A DNA stretch of 64,000 bases from Micromonospora sp. RHAY321 (GCF_023896955.1 NZ_JAMHIW010000004.1:186001-250000), one strand, 5' to 3'; shown: positions 24,040-33,566, counted from the stretch's first letter. Numbers and translations: made by a program. Notes: a model not told the origin generated them from the sequence alone.

Positions 24040-25224
24040 TCAGCCGCCGACGGCCGACACCGGGCCGGCGACGGGCGGGGCATCCGCCGACGGGAGCGTG
24101 ACGGTCACCTCCAGGCCACCGCCGGGCTGCGCGATCACCCGTACCGTGCCACCGTGCGCGTCGCAGACCGCGCGGACGATGGACAACCCCAGGCCGGAAC
24201 CGCGGGCCCCGGTCCGTTCCCGGCCGCCGCGCCGGAACGGCTCGAACAGCCCCGGCACGTCGGCCTGGTCCACCTCGAAACCGGTGTTGCCCACCACCAG
24301 CCAGGAGCGCTCGCCGTCGGTGCCGGTACGCACCCAGAGCCGGCCGTGCAGGTGGTTGTAGCGGACCGCGTTCTCGATGAGGTTGCCGGCCAGCCGGTCG
24401 AGCAGGCCCGGGTCGCCGACCACCGGCGCGGACTCCAGCGACGTCTGCACCCGCAGACCGATCCGCTCGACCTCCCGGCGCATCGCCGACAGCGCGTTGG
24501 CGGTGCCCGCCGCGAGGTCACACTCGGTGCGCCGCCCCAACCGGCGCCCGGCCTGCGCCTCGCTGCGGGCCAGCACCAGCAGCGCGTCCACCAGACCGTT
24601 GGCCCGCTCCGAGGCGTCCCGGACCACGGTCGCCATCCGGCGGTACTCACCGGCGTCCGCGTCGTCGTCGCTGAGCGTGACGTCGATCTCGGTCCGCATC
24701 ACGGCCAGCGGGGTACGCAGCTCGTGCGAGGCGTTGGCCACGAAGCGTTTCTGCGCCTCGAACGCGGACGCGATCCGGTCCAGCATGGCGTCGAAGGTCT
24801 TGGCCAGCTCGGCCACCTCGTCGTCGGCGCCCGAGTAGCCGATCCGCTGATCCAGGGTCGCCTCGCCGAGCCGCTGCGCGGTCGCCGTGACCTGGTGCAG
24901 TGGACGCAGTGCACGGCCGGCCACCGCGTACGCGCCGGCCACCCCGACCACGCTGATCGCCAGCAGCGCGACCAGCCCCTTGGCCAGCAGCTCACCGGAG
25001 GCGGCGTCGAGGAGTTGACGCTGCCACTGGCCGGCGTCCAGCGTGCGGCCGTCGGCCAGCACCACCGTGGTGCCGGGCAGCAGCTCGTCGGTGGGCCGCA
25101 GCGCGTCGCGGACGAGCAGCCAGGCCAGCAGCACCAGGATCGCTCCCGCGCCGACCAGCAGCACGCCGTTGAGCAGGGTCAGCCGCAACCGCAGGGTGGG
25201 CCGCAACCGCGCCCGCCCCGTCAT
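24040..25224 (-). CDS. Sensor histidine kinase
   Basis: 394 residues. Two transmembrane helices (about 17-38 and 82-102) enclose a short 40-residue extracytoplasmic loop, then HAMP (about 103-155), HisKA with the phosphorylated histidine H167 in VANASHELRTPLAVM, and an HATPase_c domain with N-box NLIENAVRYN and G-box GSGLGLSIV. The short sensor loop suggests sensing in or near the membrane. The ATG overlaps the stop of the response regulator gene by 4 nt. The genes on both sides are unrelated in sequence, so the target is not obvious. Confidence 0.95.
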   Translation of the reverse strand: MTGRARLRPTLRLRLTLLNGVLLVGAGAILVLLAWLLVRDALRPTDELLPGTTVVLADGRTLDAGQWQRQLLDAASGELLAKGLVALLAISVVGVAGAYAVAGRALRPLHQVTATAQRLGEATLDQRIGYSGADDEVAELAKTFDAMLDRIASAFEAQKRFVANASHELRTPLAVMRTEIDVTLSDDDADAGEYRRMATVVRDASERANGLVDALLVLARSEAQAGRRLGRRTECDLAAGTANALSAMRREVERIGLRVQTSLESAPVVGDPGLLDRLAGNLIENAVRYNHLHGRLWVRTGTDGERSWLVVGNTGFEVDQADVPGLFEPFRRGGRERTGARGSGLGLSIVRAVCDAHGGTVRVIAQPGGGLEVTVTLPSADAPPVAGPVSAVGG

Positions 25225-25889
25225 GCCCCCACCTCGGCGGTGCGGTAGCCGGCGCCGACCACCGTCTCGATCAGCGGTGGGTCGCCGAGCTTCTTGCGCA
25301 GCGTCATCACCGTGACCCGGACGATCGTGGTGAACGGGTCGGTGTTGGCGTCCCAGACCCGTTCCAGCAGCTCCTCGCTGGAGACCACCGCGCCGCGCGC
25401 CTTGAGCAGCTCGCAGAGCACCCCGAACTCCTTGTTGGTGAGGTCGACCGGCACGCCGGCGCGGGTGGCGACCCGTCGTGCCGGGTCGAGCACCAGGTCG
25501 GCCAGTTCGAGCACGGGGGGCGCGGCCGGGGTGGCCCGCCGGCCCAGCGCCTGCACCCGGGCGACCAGCTCGTCGAAGGCGAACGGCTTGGGCAGGTAGT
25601 CGTCCGCGCCGAGCTGCAACCCCTCCACCCGGTCGGCCACCGTGCCGCTGGCCGTCAGCATCAGCACCCGGGTCAGCGCACCGGAGGCGGCCAGGTCGGC
25701 GCAGATCTGGTCACCGTGCACGCCGGGCAGGTCGCGGTCCAGCACGACCACGTCGTACCGGGTGACGAACGCCGCCTCGTGGCCGGCGTCGCCGTCGTAG
25801 GCCACGTCGACGGCCATCCCCCGCTTGCGCAACCCGCGCGCGATCGCGTCGGCGAGGTTGCGCTCGTCCTCCACCACCAGTACCCGCAT
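25221..25889 (-). CDS. OmpR-family two-component response regulator
   Basis: 222 residues: receiver domain (phospho-acceptor D51 in VVVLDRDLPG, K in YLPKPFAFDEL) and a winged-helix DNA-binding domain (LTNKEFGVLCELLKARG, TTIVRVTVMTLRKKLG, VVGAGYRT). Start ATG 25889 has GAGGAGG upstream, and a TAGGTT (25918-25923) may be its -10. It is the first gene of the operon with the kinase. Its binding sites cannot be recognised by eye. Confidence 0.95.
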   Translation of the reverse strand: MRVLVVEDERNLADAIARGLRKRGMAVDVAYDGDAGHEAAFVTRYDVVVLDRDLPGVHGDQICADLAASGALTRVLMLTASGTVADRVEGLQLGADDYLPKPFAFDELVARVQALGRRATPAAPPVLELADLVLDPARRVATRAGVPVDLTNKEFGVLCELLKARGAVVSSEELLERVWDANTDPFTTIVRVTVMTLRKKLGDPPLIETVVGAGYRTAEVGA

Positions 25890-26030
25890 CCCGGCCTCCT
25901 CGCTGCTGACCACCGACAACCTAGTGCCGGCCGGCAAACCATCGTCCCTCGCCGCCCGCGCCGGGCGACGTTGCGGACCTTTTCGGCGTACGCGATGCTT
26001 CGCCGGACGCAAGCGACGAACGGACCTGGC

Positions 26031-27197
26031 ATGACGATCGCGGCACCACCCACCCGGCGGGACATCGCCTACCGGGGCTTCCACCTGCCGGCCGACACGA
26101 CTGCCGGCACCGCCGACGGCCTGCACGCCGCCGAGCGGGGGTTGGGCCTGCGCGACGCCGACCAGCCGGTGTCGCGGGGCACGTGGACGTCACCGCCGGT
26201 ACGGGTCGGCTTCGCAGTCGCCGAGGTGGTGCCGTCCTGGACCGCCGACGCCCCCGACGGCTGCTGGATCGAGGTCGAGCTGCGCGGCTGGCACGACGAC
26301 GGGCCCAGCACCGGCTGGTACCTGCTGGCCCGCTGGGCGGCCGACGACCGCGCGGTGCAACGCACCTCGGTGCCCGGGCAGCGTGACGGCGACGCCCGGG
26401 TCGACACCGACACCCTGATCGTGGGCGGAGCGACGGTTACCGGTTGGCAGGCGCGGGTGACTTTGTGCCGGCCGGCCGACAGCCCGACCGGCCCGGTGCT
26501 GCGCAGCATCGGGGCGGTCGCCACCGGCCCCACCCCGACCGGCTTGGCCGACGAGCCGGGGTACGGCGCGGACCCGGCCGCCGCCCGAGGGAGGGTGCTG
26601 GACGTGCCCCGCTACTCCCAGCGGCTGCACGCCGGCCAGTACCCGCAGTGGGGTGGCGGCGGCGACTCCTGGTGCAGCCCCACCTGCACCTCGATGGTGC
26701 TCGCCTACTGGGGTGCCGGGCCGACGCCGGAGCGCTACGCCTGGGTGGAGCCACCCGGCCCGCGACCGGTGGTGGTGCACGCCGCCCGGCACTGCTACGA
26801 CCACGCGTACGCCGGGGCCGGCAACTGGCCGTTCAACACCGCCTACGCCGGCCTGCACGGGGTGGACGCGTTCGTCACCCGGCTGCGGTCGCTGGCCGAG
26901 GCGGAGGCGTTCATCGCCGCCGGCATCCCGCTGATCGTGTCCGCAGCCTTCCGGGCCGGCGAGGTGCCGGGTCTGCCCTACGACACCAGGGGACACCTGA
27001 TGGTGCTGGTCGGCTTCACCGCCGACGGCGACCCGGTGCTCAACGACCCGTACGCGCCGGACGACGACTCGGTGCGTCGGGCCGTGCCCCGGCAGCGGTT
27101 CGAGGCGGCCTGGCAACGCGGTAGCGGCGGCGTGGCGTACGTGCTGCGGCCCGCGTCGGTGCCGCTGCCCCCGCCGCCCGCTCAGCCCAACTGGTGA
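26031..27197 (+). CDS. C39-like papain-fold peptidase with N-terminal beta domain
   Basis: 388 residues, no signal peptide. Residues 1-185 form a beta-rich domain (WTSPPVRVGFAVAEVVPSW; YLLARWAADD). The C39-like domain begins with VPRYSQRLH near 192; cysteines C215 and C219 in DSWCSPTCTSM are the candidate nucleophiles, the histidine is in RGHLMVLVGF and the aspartate in NDPYAPDDDSVRR. Related actinobacterial proteins are annotated peptidase C39 family, usually secreted; the lack of a signal peptide here is notable. Its stop touches the converging PQQ-like gene without a gap. Substrate unknown. Confidence 0.85.
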   Translation: MTIAAPPTRRDIAYRGFHLPADTTAGTADGLHAAERGLGLRDADQPVSRGTWTSPPVRVGFAVAEVVPSWTADAPDGCWIEVELRGWHDDGPSTGWYLLARWAADDRAVQRTSVPGQRDGDARVDTDTLIVGGATVTGWQARVTLCRPADSPTGPVLRSIGAVATGPTPTGLADEPGYGADPAAARGRVLDVPRYSQRLHAGQYPQWGGGGDSWCSPTCTSMVLAYWGAGPTPERYAWVEPPGPRPVVVHAARHCYDHAYAGAGNWPFNTAYAGLHGVDAFVTRLRSLAEAEAFIAAGIPLIVSAAFRAGEVPGLPYDTRGHLMVLVGFTADGDPVLNDPYAPDDDSVRRAVPRQRFEAAWQRGSGGVAYVLRPASVPLPPPPAQPNW

Positions 27198-28481
27198 TCA
27201 GTCGGGCATCCGGAACAGCCGGTACGAGCCGTCCACACGCTGGCAGAGCAGCAGGCCCACGCTCGCCTGGCAGTTCCCGGCGACGTCCGGCAGCACGTCC
27301 AGCATGCGCGCCTCCCCGGAGCGGGCGTCCAACCGCGCGACGAGCAGCCCACCCTCCGGGTTTCGGCGCACGCCGACCAGCGGGCTGCCGAAGCCGGACT
27401 GGGCCAGCTCCCACCGGCCCAGCTCGGCCAGCTCCCGACCGGTCAACGGATCGAGTACGACGAGCTGTTCGAGGGCTGGGCCGGAGCTGGTCGCCGCGCT
27501 GGCCATCAGCCGCCCCCCGTAGGGAAAGACCGACGCCCAGCCGTCGCCGCGCCACCTCTCCTGCCCGGTGGCGGGGTCGACCGCCCGCAGCCCGACGCCA
27601 CGGACGTGCAGACACAGGAGGGGGCCGCAGTCCGACGCGAACTCGGCCTGGTCGGCAGGGACGCTCCACCGCCGGTCCAGCCGGTCCAGCCCGTACGCGG
27701 TGATCGTGGCCGGGGTGCCTGCGGTGGTCAGCAGCAGGTCGTTCACCACCTGCACGGCCCCGGGCCAACCGCCGGGTGGGCGTACGTCGGCACGGGCCAA
27801 CACCGTGCCGGTGATCGCGTCGCGTACCTCGACCGGGCCGTTCACCCGGAAGAGCACCACGCGGTCCGCCCCGCGTCCGGTGTGCCGCAGGTGCACGTCG
27901 GCGGTGACGGAAGACTGCCAGCGCACGGTGCCACAGCACGGATCGACCGCGCGCAGGGCGATCGGGTCGTTTCCGCCGCTGGACGACTCCAGCAACAGGT
28001 TGCCGTCGGCCAGCTCGGCGGGGCTGCCCGGCTGCTGCCACCGGTACGCCCCGGTCTCCCGGTCGAACGCCACGGACACGGTGCCCTGACCGGGCATGGT
28101 GCTCTCGTAGACCGTGACCAGCAGCGTCCCGGCCGCCGACGTGATCCCCCAGGACCGGCCCTCCACCGGTACCCGGGTCTGCCAGACCGGCCCGCCACCG
28201 GGCAGCCGGAAGACGGTCAGCCGCCGCTGGGTCGGCCGAGCGGGGCTCGGGTCGAGGACCACGAACAGGTCGCCGTCGAGCAGCGTCTCGGCGGCGAGCT
28301 GCGCCGGCAGCGTCACCACGTCCCGCCGGGGCGGCAGCCCGGCGGAGGCGAGGGTGGCCAGCACCAGCAGCAGGACCAGAGCGCACCGGGGCATCCGGCC
28401 GTTGGCTCGGGGTGGGCGGGGCAGCGGGTCGGGATCCGGGGTGTGCCGCAGCTCGCCGAGGTCGATGACCGGGCCGGTCAC
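27198..28481 (-). CDS. PQQ-like beta-propeller membrane-anchored protein (paralogue A)
   Basis: 427 residues from a GTG at 28481 overlapping the stop of paralogue B. A short cytosolic tail with VIDLGELRHTPDP, a transmembrane or signal-anchor helix near 33-48 (CALVLLLVLATLASAGL), then a propeller of PQQ-like blades (AVDPATGQERWRGDG; VLDPLTGRELAELG; AFDRETGAYRWQQPG). The C-terminus DVLPDVAGNCQAS...LLCQRVDG has a Cys pair shared with paralogue B. No quinoprotein active-site residues are evident, so a binding or scaffold role is more likely than an enzyme. Function unknown. Confidence 0.8.
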   Translation of the reverse strand: MTGPVIDLGELRHTPDPDPLPRPPRANGRMPRCALVLLLVLATLASAGLPPRRDVVTLPAQLAAETLLDGDLFVVLDPSPARPTQRRLTVFRLPGGGPVWQTRVPVEGRSWGITSAAGTLLVTVYESTMPGQGTVSVAFDRETGAYRWQQPGSPAELADGNLLLESSSGGNDPIALRAVDPCCGTVRWQSSVTADVHLRHTGRGADRVVLFRVNGPVEVRDAITGTVLARADVRPPGGWPGAVQVVNDLLLTTAGTPATITAYGLDRLDRRWSVPADQAEFASDCGPLLCLHVRGVGLRAVDPATGQERWRGDGWASVFPYGGRLMASAATSSGPALEQLVVLDPLTGRELAELGRWELAQSGFGSPLVGVRRNPEGGLLVARLDARSGEARMLDVLPDVAGNCQASVGLLLCQRVDGSYRLFRMPD

Positions 28482-29752
28482 GGCCGCAACCGCCACAGCG
28501 CGGTCGAACCGTCGAGGCGCTGGCAGAGCAGCATCGGCAGGGACGCCTGGCAGTTGCCGACGACGTCCGGGAGCACGTCGATGATCCGCGATCGACCGGC
28601 CACCAGGTCCAGTTCGGCGACGACCAGCCGCCCGTCGTCCACGGGACGCACCCCGACCAGCGGGTCGTCGCGTCGGAGCGTCGGCACCAGGTTCCACTGG
28701 CCCAGCTCGGCCCGCGCCTGCCCGGTCGCCGCGTCCCGCGCCGCGTACCGCTGGTCGGGCCCGGCCACCAGCAGCCGGCCGTGCCGGATGTCGGCCAGCG
28801 TGTCCCGGCCCGGGTCCGACCAGCGCACCGCGCCGGTGGCCGGATCGAGAACCTGAAGGCCGCCGGTCTGCTGCAGGGCGCAGAGCAGGCCCGCGCACCC
28901 GACCACGTACGACACCAGCGGCACGTCGACCGTCCACAGCGGATCGAGCCCGGCCAGGCGGTGGCCGACCAGCCGGGTGCTGCCGGGTGGGACGAGCAGC
29001 AGCAGGTCGTCGACGACCTGCACCCGCTGGAACGCCGACCGGTCACCGGTCAGCGTGTCGATGCTGCGCAGCTCACGACCGGTGGCGGCGTCGTGCACCT
29101 GCACCTCGCCGGTCGGCTGCACGAGCACGATCTGGTCGACCTGCCCGTTGTCCAGGTGGTAGGCGGGGTTCCCGGGCGGCGGAATCGGCACCGACCACAG
29201 CCGGCGCCCGGTGTCCGGCTCGACCCGGCTCAGCACGCCCGGCCCGTCCGTCGTGTCGTCGACCAGCAGCAGGCCGCCGTCGGCCGTCGGTTGGGAACGC
29301 CCCGGATGCTGCCAGCGGCGCTGGCCCGTCCCGGCGTCGAAGGCGGTGGTCTGGAACACGCCGTTCTCGGCGCTGGCCCCCAGGGCCAGCACCAGCCCTC
29401 GCTCGACCCGGACGTTGAGGTAGTCACCGCTGCGGGCCAGCGGCGCCTGCCACCGGCGTCGCACATCCCCGCCCGGCGTCGGCTGGGCGTACGCGGTCAG
29501 AAACCGGTCCCCGCCGGATGTCGGCGGGTCGACCACGAAGACGCCGTCCGCGCTGAGGTACGCCGCCGCCGCCCGCGCGGCCGGCACCGGGCTCACCGTC
29601 CGCCCCGTCGCCGGTGCCGCGCCGGCCAGCGCGACCAGGGCCAGCAGCAGCACCGCCCCGCTGCGCAGCGGACGACCGGCGGCGCGGGGTCGGCGGACCG
29701 GCGGCGCCGGGGTCGGCTCGTCCCGGACCTCGCCCAACTCGATGATCGACAC
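28478..29752 (-). CDS. PQQ-like beta-propeller membrane-anchored protein (paralogue B)
   Basis: 424 residues from the GTG at 29752, chosen by alignment of SIIELGEVRDEPTP with the VIDLGELRHTPDP of paralogue A. One membrane helix near 30-47 (GAVLLLALVALAGAAPATG), then PQQ-type blades (AFDAGTGQRRWQHPG; VEPDTGRRLWSVPIP; VLDPATGAVRWSDPG) and the same Cys-containing C-terminus (DVLPDVVGNCQAS...LLCQRLDG). It is translationally coupled to paralogue A and divergent from the GT-C-like gene at 29868. The pair probably arose by tandem duplication. Upstream in-frame codons to 29833 are possible but unsupported. Confidence 0.8.
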   Translation of the reverse strand: MSIIELGEVRDEPTPAPPVRRPRAAGRPLRSGAVLLLALVALAGAAPATGRTVSPVPAARAAAAYLSADGVFVVDPPTSGGDRFLTAYAQPTPGGDVRRRWQAPLARSGDYLNVRVERGLVLALGASAENGVFQTTAFDAGTGQRRWQHPGRSQPTADGGLLLVDDTTDGPGVLSRVEPDTGRRLWSVPIPPPGNPAYHLDNGQVDQIVLVQPTGEVQVHDAATGRELRSIDTLTGDRSAFQRVQVVDDLLLLVPPGSTRLVGHRLAGLDPLWTVDVPLVSYVVGCAGLLCALQQTGGLQVLDPATGAVRWSDPGRDTLADIRHGRLLVAGPDQRYAARDAATGQARAELGQWNLVPTLRRDDPLVGVRPVDDGRLVVAELDLVAGRSRIIDVLPDVVGNCQASLPMLLCQRLDGSTALWRLRP

Positions 29753-29853
29753 CGACCGTCCTTCCGTCACCGCGTACGGGCTCGCCGGCGGGTCGCGTCC
29801 GGCAAACCGACCGCGGGTGCACCGGCCCGGCAAATGCGACGCATGGTCGCCTG

Positions 29854-29859
29854 TACGAT
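29854..29859 (+). promoter_or_regulatory. -10 box TACGAT before the GT-C-like gene at 29868
   Basis: TACGAT lies 8 nt before GTG 29868 and supports that start over several in-frame codons nearby. Confidence 0.45.
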
Positions 29860-29867
29860 GGCGCGTC

Positions 29868-31763
29868 GTGGCCGTGCCGGTGGTAGACCCTTCGCTGAAT
29901 CCCGTGACCGACGCCGACCCGGCCGAGGTCGAGCCGACACGGCGGCCTCGACGCCGACCCGCCCGCGCCGATCTGTTGGCCCTCGGAGCCTATGTGCTGC
30001 TGGGCGTGTTCGTCTGCCTCAACTACTGGGGTGACGTGACCGGCCGGGTCTCCTCCCATCTGCCCACCGACCACAGCTGGTTCGAGTGGCTGTTCGCGCA
30101 CGGCGCGTACTCCGTGCGCCACCTGGAGAACCCGCTCTTCACGGCCCGCCAGAACGCCCCCGACGGGGTGAACATGATGGCCAACACCTCGCTGCTCGGG
30201 GTGACCCTGCCGCTGGCCCCGCTGACCATGCTGCTCGGCCCACAGGTGATGTACGCGCTCTACCTGGGCGGGGCGTTGGCGGCCACCGCCGGCACCGCGT
30301 ACTGGATGCTCTCCCGGCACCTGGTGCGCTCCCGGGCGGCGGCCTTCGTCGGCGGCGCCTTCCTCGGTTTCGCGCCGGGCATCATCCACCACGCCAACGG
30401 CCAGCCCAACTTCGTGTCCAACTTCCTGCTACCGCTGATCGTGGTGCGGGTGCTGCGACTGGGTGAGCCGGGGCGGTGGCGGCGCAACGGCCTGGTGCTC
30501 GGCGTGCTGGTGGCGTACCAGATCTTCATCAACGAGGAGATGCTGCTGCTCACCGCGCTGGCCTGCCTGGTCGTCGTGCTGGCGTACGTCGTGCAGCGTC
30601 CGGCGGCGGCGCGGGCCGCGGCCGGCCCGTTCCTCGCCGCGCTCGGCGTGGGCGGCGGGCTGGCGCTGGTGCTCGCGGCGTACCCGATCTGGTTCCAGTT
30701 CAACGGCCCGCAGTCGTACCGCGGTCTGCAGGGCGGCGTCTTCCACAACTGGGGTGAGGATCTGGTCGCCTTCGTGACCTTCGCCCGGGACACCTGGGCC
30801 GGCGACCCGGCCGTGGAGAAGACGATCGGGCTGACCGAGCAGAACACCTGGTTCGGTTGGCCGCTGGTGCTGCTCTCGGTGGTGGCCCTGGTGCTGCTCG
30901 TCCGCCGGTCGCTGGCCGCCCGGATCGTCGCGGTGCTGATCGCGGTCTTCACCGTGGCCGCCATCGGGCCGGTGGTGCGCTTCAACGGCGTCGAGACCAC
31001 TGTGCGCGGCCCGTGGTCGTACGTGCCGGACGACCTGCCGCTGGTCGAGATGATGATGCCGACCCGGTTGACCCTGGTGGTCGCCGCCGCGGTGGGCGTA
31101 CTGCTCGCGTTGACCTGGGACGCGGCGTCCCGCCAGGGACGCCCGCCGGCCGACCGACCGCGGGTGCCGGCACCGCGCGCGGGCGAGCCCGAGGCGTCCG
31201 GCACGCCGGCCGCACCCGCGCCGGTCGCGTCGCGCCGACGGTGGCTGCGCCCGGTCGGGTACGCGGCGGTCACCCTCGCCGTGCTGCCGCTCTTCCCCCG
31301 GCCGCTGCCGGCCCAGCCGATGGACCCGCCGCCGCACTTCATCACCGCCGGCGGCTGGCGGCCGTACGTGCCGGCGGGCCGGACCCTGGTGCCGGTGCCG
31401 ATCCCCAGCAACGTGCACGGTCTGCCGACGCTGCGCTGGAGCGCGCTGACCGGGCAGGAGTTCCCCATCCCCGGCGGCTACTTCATCGGCCCCAACGAGG
31501 TGGGCGAGGGCGTCTTCGGCGCGCCGAACCGGCCGACGAGCAGCCTCATCTACTCCACGATGGACACCGGCGCGGTGCCGGCGCTCACCGACGAGAACCG
31601 CCGTCAGGCCGTCGAGGACCTGCGGTTCTGGCGGGCGTCGGTGGTGGTGCTCGGGGCGCACCCGCGTGAGGCGGTGCTGCGCGACCTGGTCACCGCCCTG
31701 ATCGGCCCGCCGCAACGCGTCGACGACGTCTGGGTCTGGGACGTCCGCGCGCTGGTGGGGTAG
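29868..31763 (+). CDS. Polytopic membrane protein, GT-C glycosyltransferase-like (paralogue 1)
   Basis: 631 residues. After a basic tail, about 11-12 helices follow, with D68 in the first extracytoplasmic loop (LPTDHSWFEWLFAHG), the position of the catalytic acid in GT-C enzymes. Motifs shared with the two neighbours: NAPDGVNMMANTS, GFAPG, FINEEMLL, WFQFNGPQSYRG, and a C-terminal extracytoplasmic domain with GGWRPYVPAGRTLVPVP, PGGYFIGP and VWVWDVRALVG. This suggests use of a lipid-linked sugar at the outer face of the membrane, but no sugar transfer has been shown and the family is unnamed to me. It converges on paralogue 2 with a 12-bp gap. Confidence 0.75.
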   Translation: MAVPVVDPSLNPVTDADPAEVEPTRRPRRRPARADLLALGAYVLLGVFVCLNYWGDVTGRVSSHLPTDHSWFEWLFAHGAYSVRHLENPLFTARQNAPDGVNMMANTSLLGVTLPLAPLTMLLGPQVMYALYLGGALAATAGTAYWMLSRHLVRSRAAAFVGGAFLGFAPGIIHHANGQPNFVSNFLLPLIVVRVLRLGEPGRWRRNGLVLGVLVAYQIFINEEMLLLTALACLVVVLAYVVQRPAAARAAAGPFLAALGVGGGLALVLAAYPIWFQFNGPQSYRGLQGGVFHNWGEDLVAFVTFARDTWAGDPAVEKTIGLTEQNTWFGWPLVLLSVVALVLLVRRSLAARIVAVLIAVFTVAAIGPVVRFNGVETTVRGPWSYVPDDLPLVEMMMPTRLTLVVAAAVGVLLALTWDAASRQGRPPADRPRVPAPRAGEPEASGTPAAPAPVASRRRWLRPVGYAAVTLAVLPLFPRPLPAQPMDPPPHFITAGGWRPYVPAGRTLVPVPIPSNVHGLPTLRWSALTGQEFPIPGGYFIGPNEVGEGVFGAPNRPTSSLIYSTMDTGAVPALTDENRRQAVEDLRFWRASVVVLGAHPREAVLRDLVTALIGPPQRVDDVWVWDVRALVG

Positions 31764-31775
31764 TCGAGCCGCTGG

Positions 31776-33566
31776 TCAGCCGACCCGGTCCCGGACGTCC
31801 CACACCCATCCGCCGTCGACCGGTCGACCCGGGCCGAGCAGATCGTCGACGGTCCGGCGGACCGGGTCGCCGTGCGGCAGCCGGCCGAGCACCACCAGCG
31901 CGGCCCGCCAGTGCCGCAGATCCTCCACGGCCTGACTCCGGTCGGCGTCGGTGAGCACCGGCACCGCACCGGTCTCGGCCACCCGGCGCAGCAGCACCGC
32001 GGTGGGCCGGTCCGGCGCCCCCCAGCGGGCCGTCGGGTCGTCCGGGCCGCTCGGGCCGATGAAGTACCCGCCCGGCGCGCGGAACGCCAGCCCGGTCCGG
32101 GCGGACCAGAGCATCACCGGGCTGAACCCGGCGCCGGTGACCGGGGGTACCGCCACGATGGTCCGACCGGGCGGCACCTGCGGACGCCACCCGCCGTCGG
32201 CGACGAATCCCGGCACCGGCGCGACGGGCACCGCCCGGATCGGCGTGGGCACCAGGGGCAGCAACGCGGCGGCCACCGCGCCGCTCCAGAGCAGCCGCAC
32301 CGGCAGTCCCGGCGCGACCGACGGCCGGCGCGCCGCCCGGACCCGGTCCAGGGAGAGCGCCACCAGCACGCCCAGCACCGGCACGCAGACCAGCGCGAAC
32401 CGGGCCGGCACCGCGAGGTCGAGCAGCGGCAGTCCGGCGACCAGCCGGTACGGCCCTGGGACACCGGTGGCCGTGCCGTCCACCCGCAGCTCGGTGCCGA
32501 GCGAGAGCAGGGCGAAGAGGAGGCCGCACCCGGCCAGCGCGCGGACCAGCGGTCGCCGCCACAGCCAGATCACGATCACCACGGCGAGCACCAGCAGCCC
32601 GGGGCCGAAGAACGAGTTCTCCTCCGTCGGGTTCGGCGAGAGCAGCCCCGGCAGCCAGTCGTCGCCGAGCACGGTCTGCCGGGCCGACGCGGTGAACGAC
32701 GCCGCGTCCAACTGGAAGCCGTGCGCCGCGAAGGCCATCCCGGAGTAGTGCTGCGGGCCGTGGAACTGGAACCACAGCGGGTACGCCAGCGGCACCGCCG
32801 CCACCACGGCAGCCACGGCGAGCCGGCCCAGCAGGGCCGGTGCGAGCCTCCGGGCGGCCACCCGGTCGGCGAGCGCGTAGCCCAGCGCGAACACCCCGGC
32901 GGCGAGTGCCAGGAAGACCAGCACCTCCTCGCCGATGAAGACCTGCCAGGCGAGCAGCAGCCCGAGGCCGACGCCGGGCCGCCACACTGCGCCGGAGCCC
33001 GGCCCGGGGCGGAACACCAGGGCGAGGATCGCCGGCACCAGGAACTGGGCGGCCATGTGCAGGTGGGCGCCCGCCTGGGCGATCATGCCGGGGGCGAAGC
33101 CGCAGATCAGGCCGCCGACCGCCGCCGCCGACCGGGCGGTGACCAGGCGGCGGCGCAGCAGCGCGTACCAGGCCGTGGCGGTGCCGGCGAGGCAGCAGAC
33201 GACCGCCACGCAGAACGCCGCCTGCGAGCCGACGAGCAGGGTGACCGGGGCCAGCGGGACACCCAGGCCGAGCACCGAGGTGTTCGCCATCAGGTTGACC
33301 CCGTCCGGCGCGTTCAGGGCGGTGCTGTAGAGCGGGTTCTCCCCCTGGACCACGGCGTTGGCCGCGTGGGCCAGCATCCACTCGAAGAGGACCTGGTCGC
33401 CGGCCTGGTGGAAGAGCCGCCGGGGGTTGCTCCACTGCCCGCTGGTCAGCAGCACGGCCAGAGCCAGGTAGCCGGTCACCACCAGCGCGTCCGGCAGCCA
33501 CGCCGGCCGGGGCCGGTGTGGTGTCGCCGGGACCGTCGTCTCCGGGGACGCCGTCCCGGTGGTCAT
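31776..33566 (-). CDS. Polytopic membrane protein, GT-C glycosyltransferase-like (paralogue 2)
   Basis: 596 residues from ATG 33566, whose A is also the last base of the upstream paralogue's TGA. D57 in the first outer loop (HQAGDQVLFEWMLAH), then NAPDGVNLMANTS, GFAPGMIAQAG, FIGEEVLVF, WFQFHGPQHYSG and NPTEENSFFGPG, about 11-12 helices, and the C-terminal domain with GGWRPQVPPGRTIVAVP, PGGYFIGP, QAVEDLRHWRAALVVLG and VWDVRDRVG. It and paralogue 3 form one operon. Substrate and product unknown; the same GT-C-like reasoning applies as for its neighbours. Confidence 0.75.
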   Translation of the reverse strand: MTTGTASPETTVPATPHRPRPAWLPDALVVTGYLALAVLLTSGQWSNPRRLFHQAGDQVLFEWMLAHAANAVVQGENPLYSTALNAPDGVNLMANTSVLGLGVPLAPVTLLVGSQAAFCVAVVCCLAGTATAWYALLRRRLVTARSAAAVGGLICGFAPGMIAQAGAHLHMAAQFLVPAILALVFRPGPGSGAVWRPGVGLGLLLAWQVFIGEEVLVFLALAAGVFALGYALADRVAARRLAPALLGRLAVAAVVAAVPLAYPLWFQFHGPQHYSGMAFAAHGFQLDAASFTASARQTVLGDDWLPGLLSPNPTEENSFFGPGLLVLAVVIVIWLWRRPLVRALAGCGLLFALLSLGTELRVDGTATGVPGPYRLVAGLPLLDLAVPARFALVCVPVLGVLVALSLDRVRAARRPSVAPGLPVRLLWSGAVAAALLPLVPTPIRAVPVAPVPGFVADGGWRPQVPPGRTIVAVPPVTGAGFSPVMLWSARTGLAFRAPGGYFIGPSGPDDPTARWGAPDRPTAVLLRRVAETGAVPVLTDADRSQAVEDLRHWRAALVVLGRLPHGDPVRRTVDDLLGPGRPVDGGWVWDVRDRVG

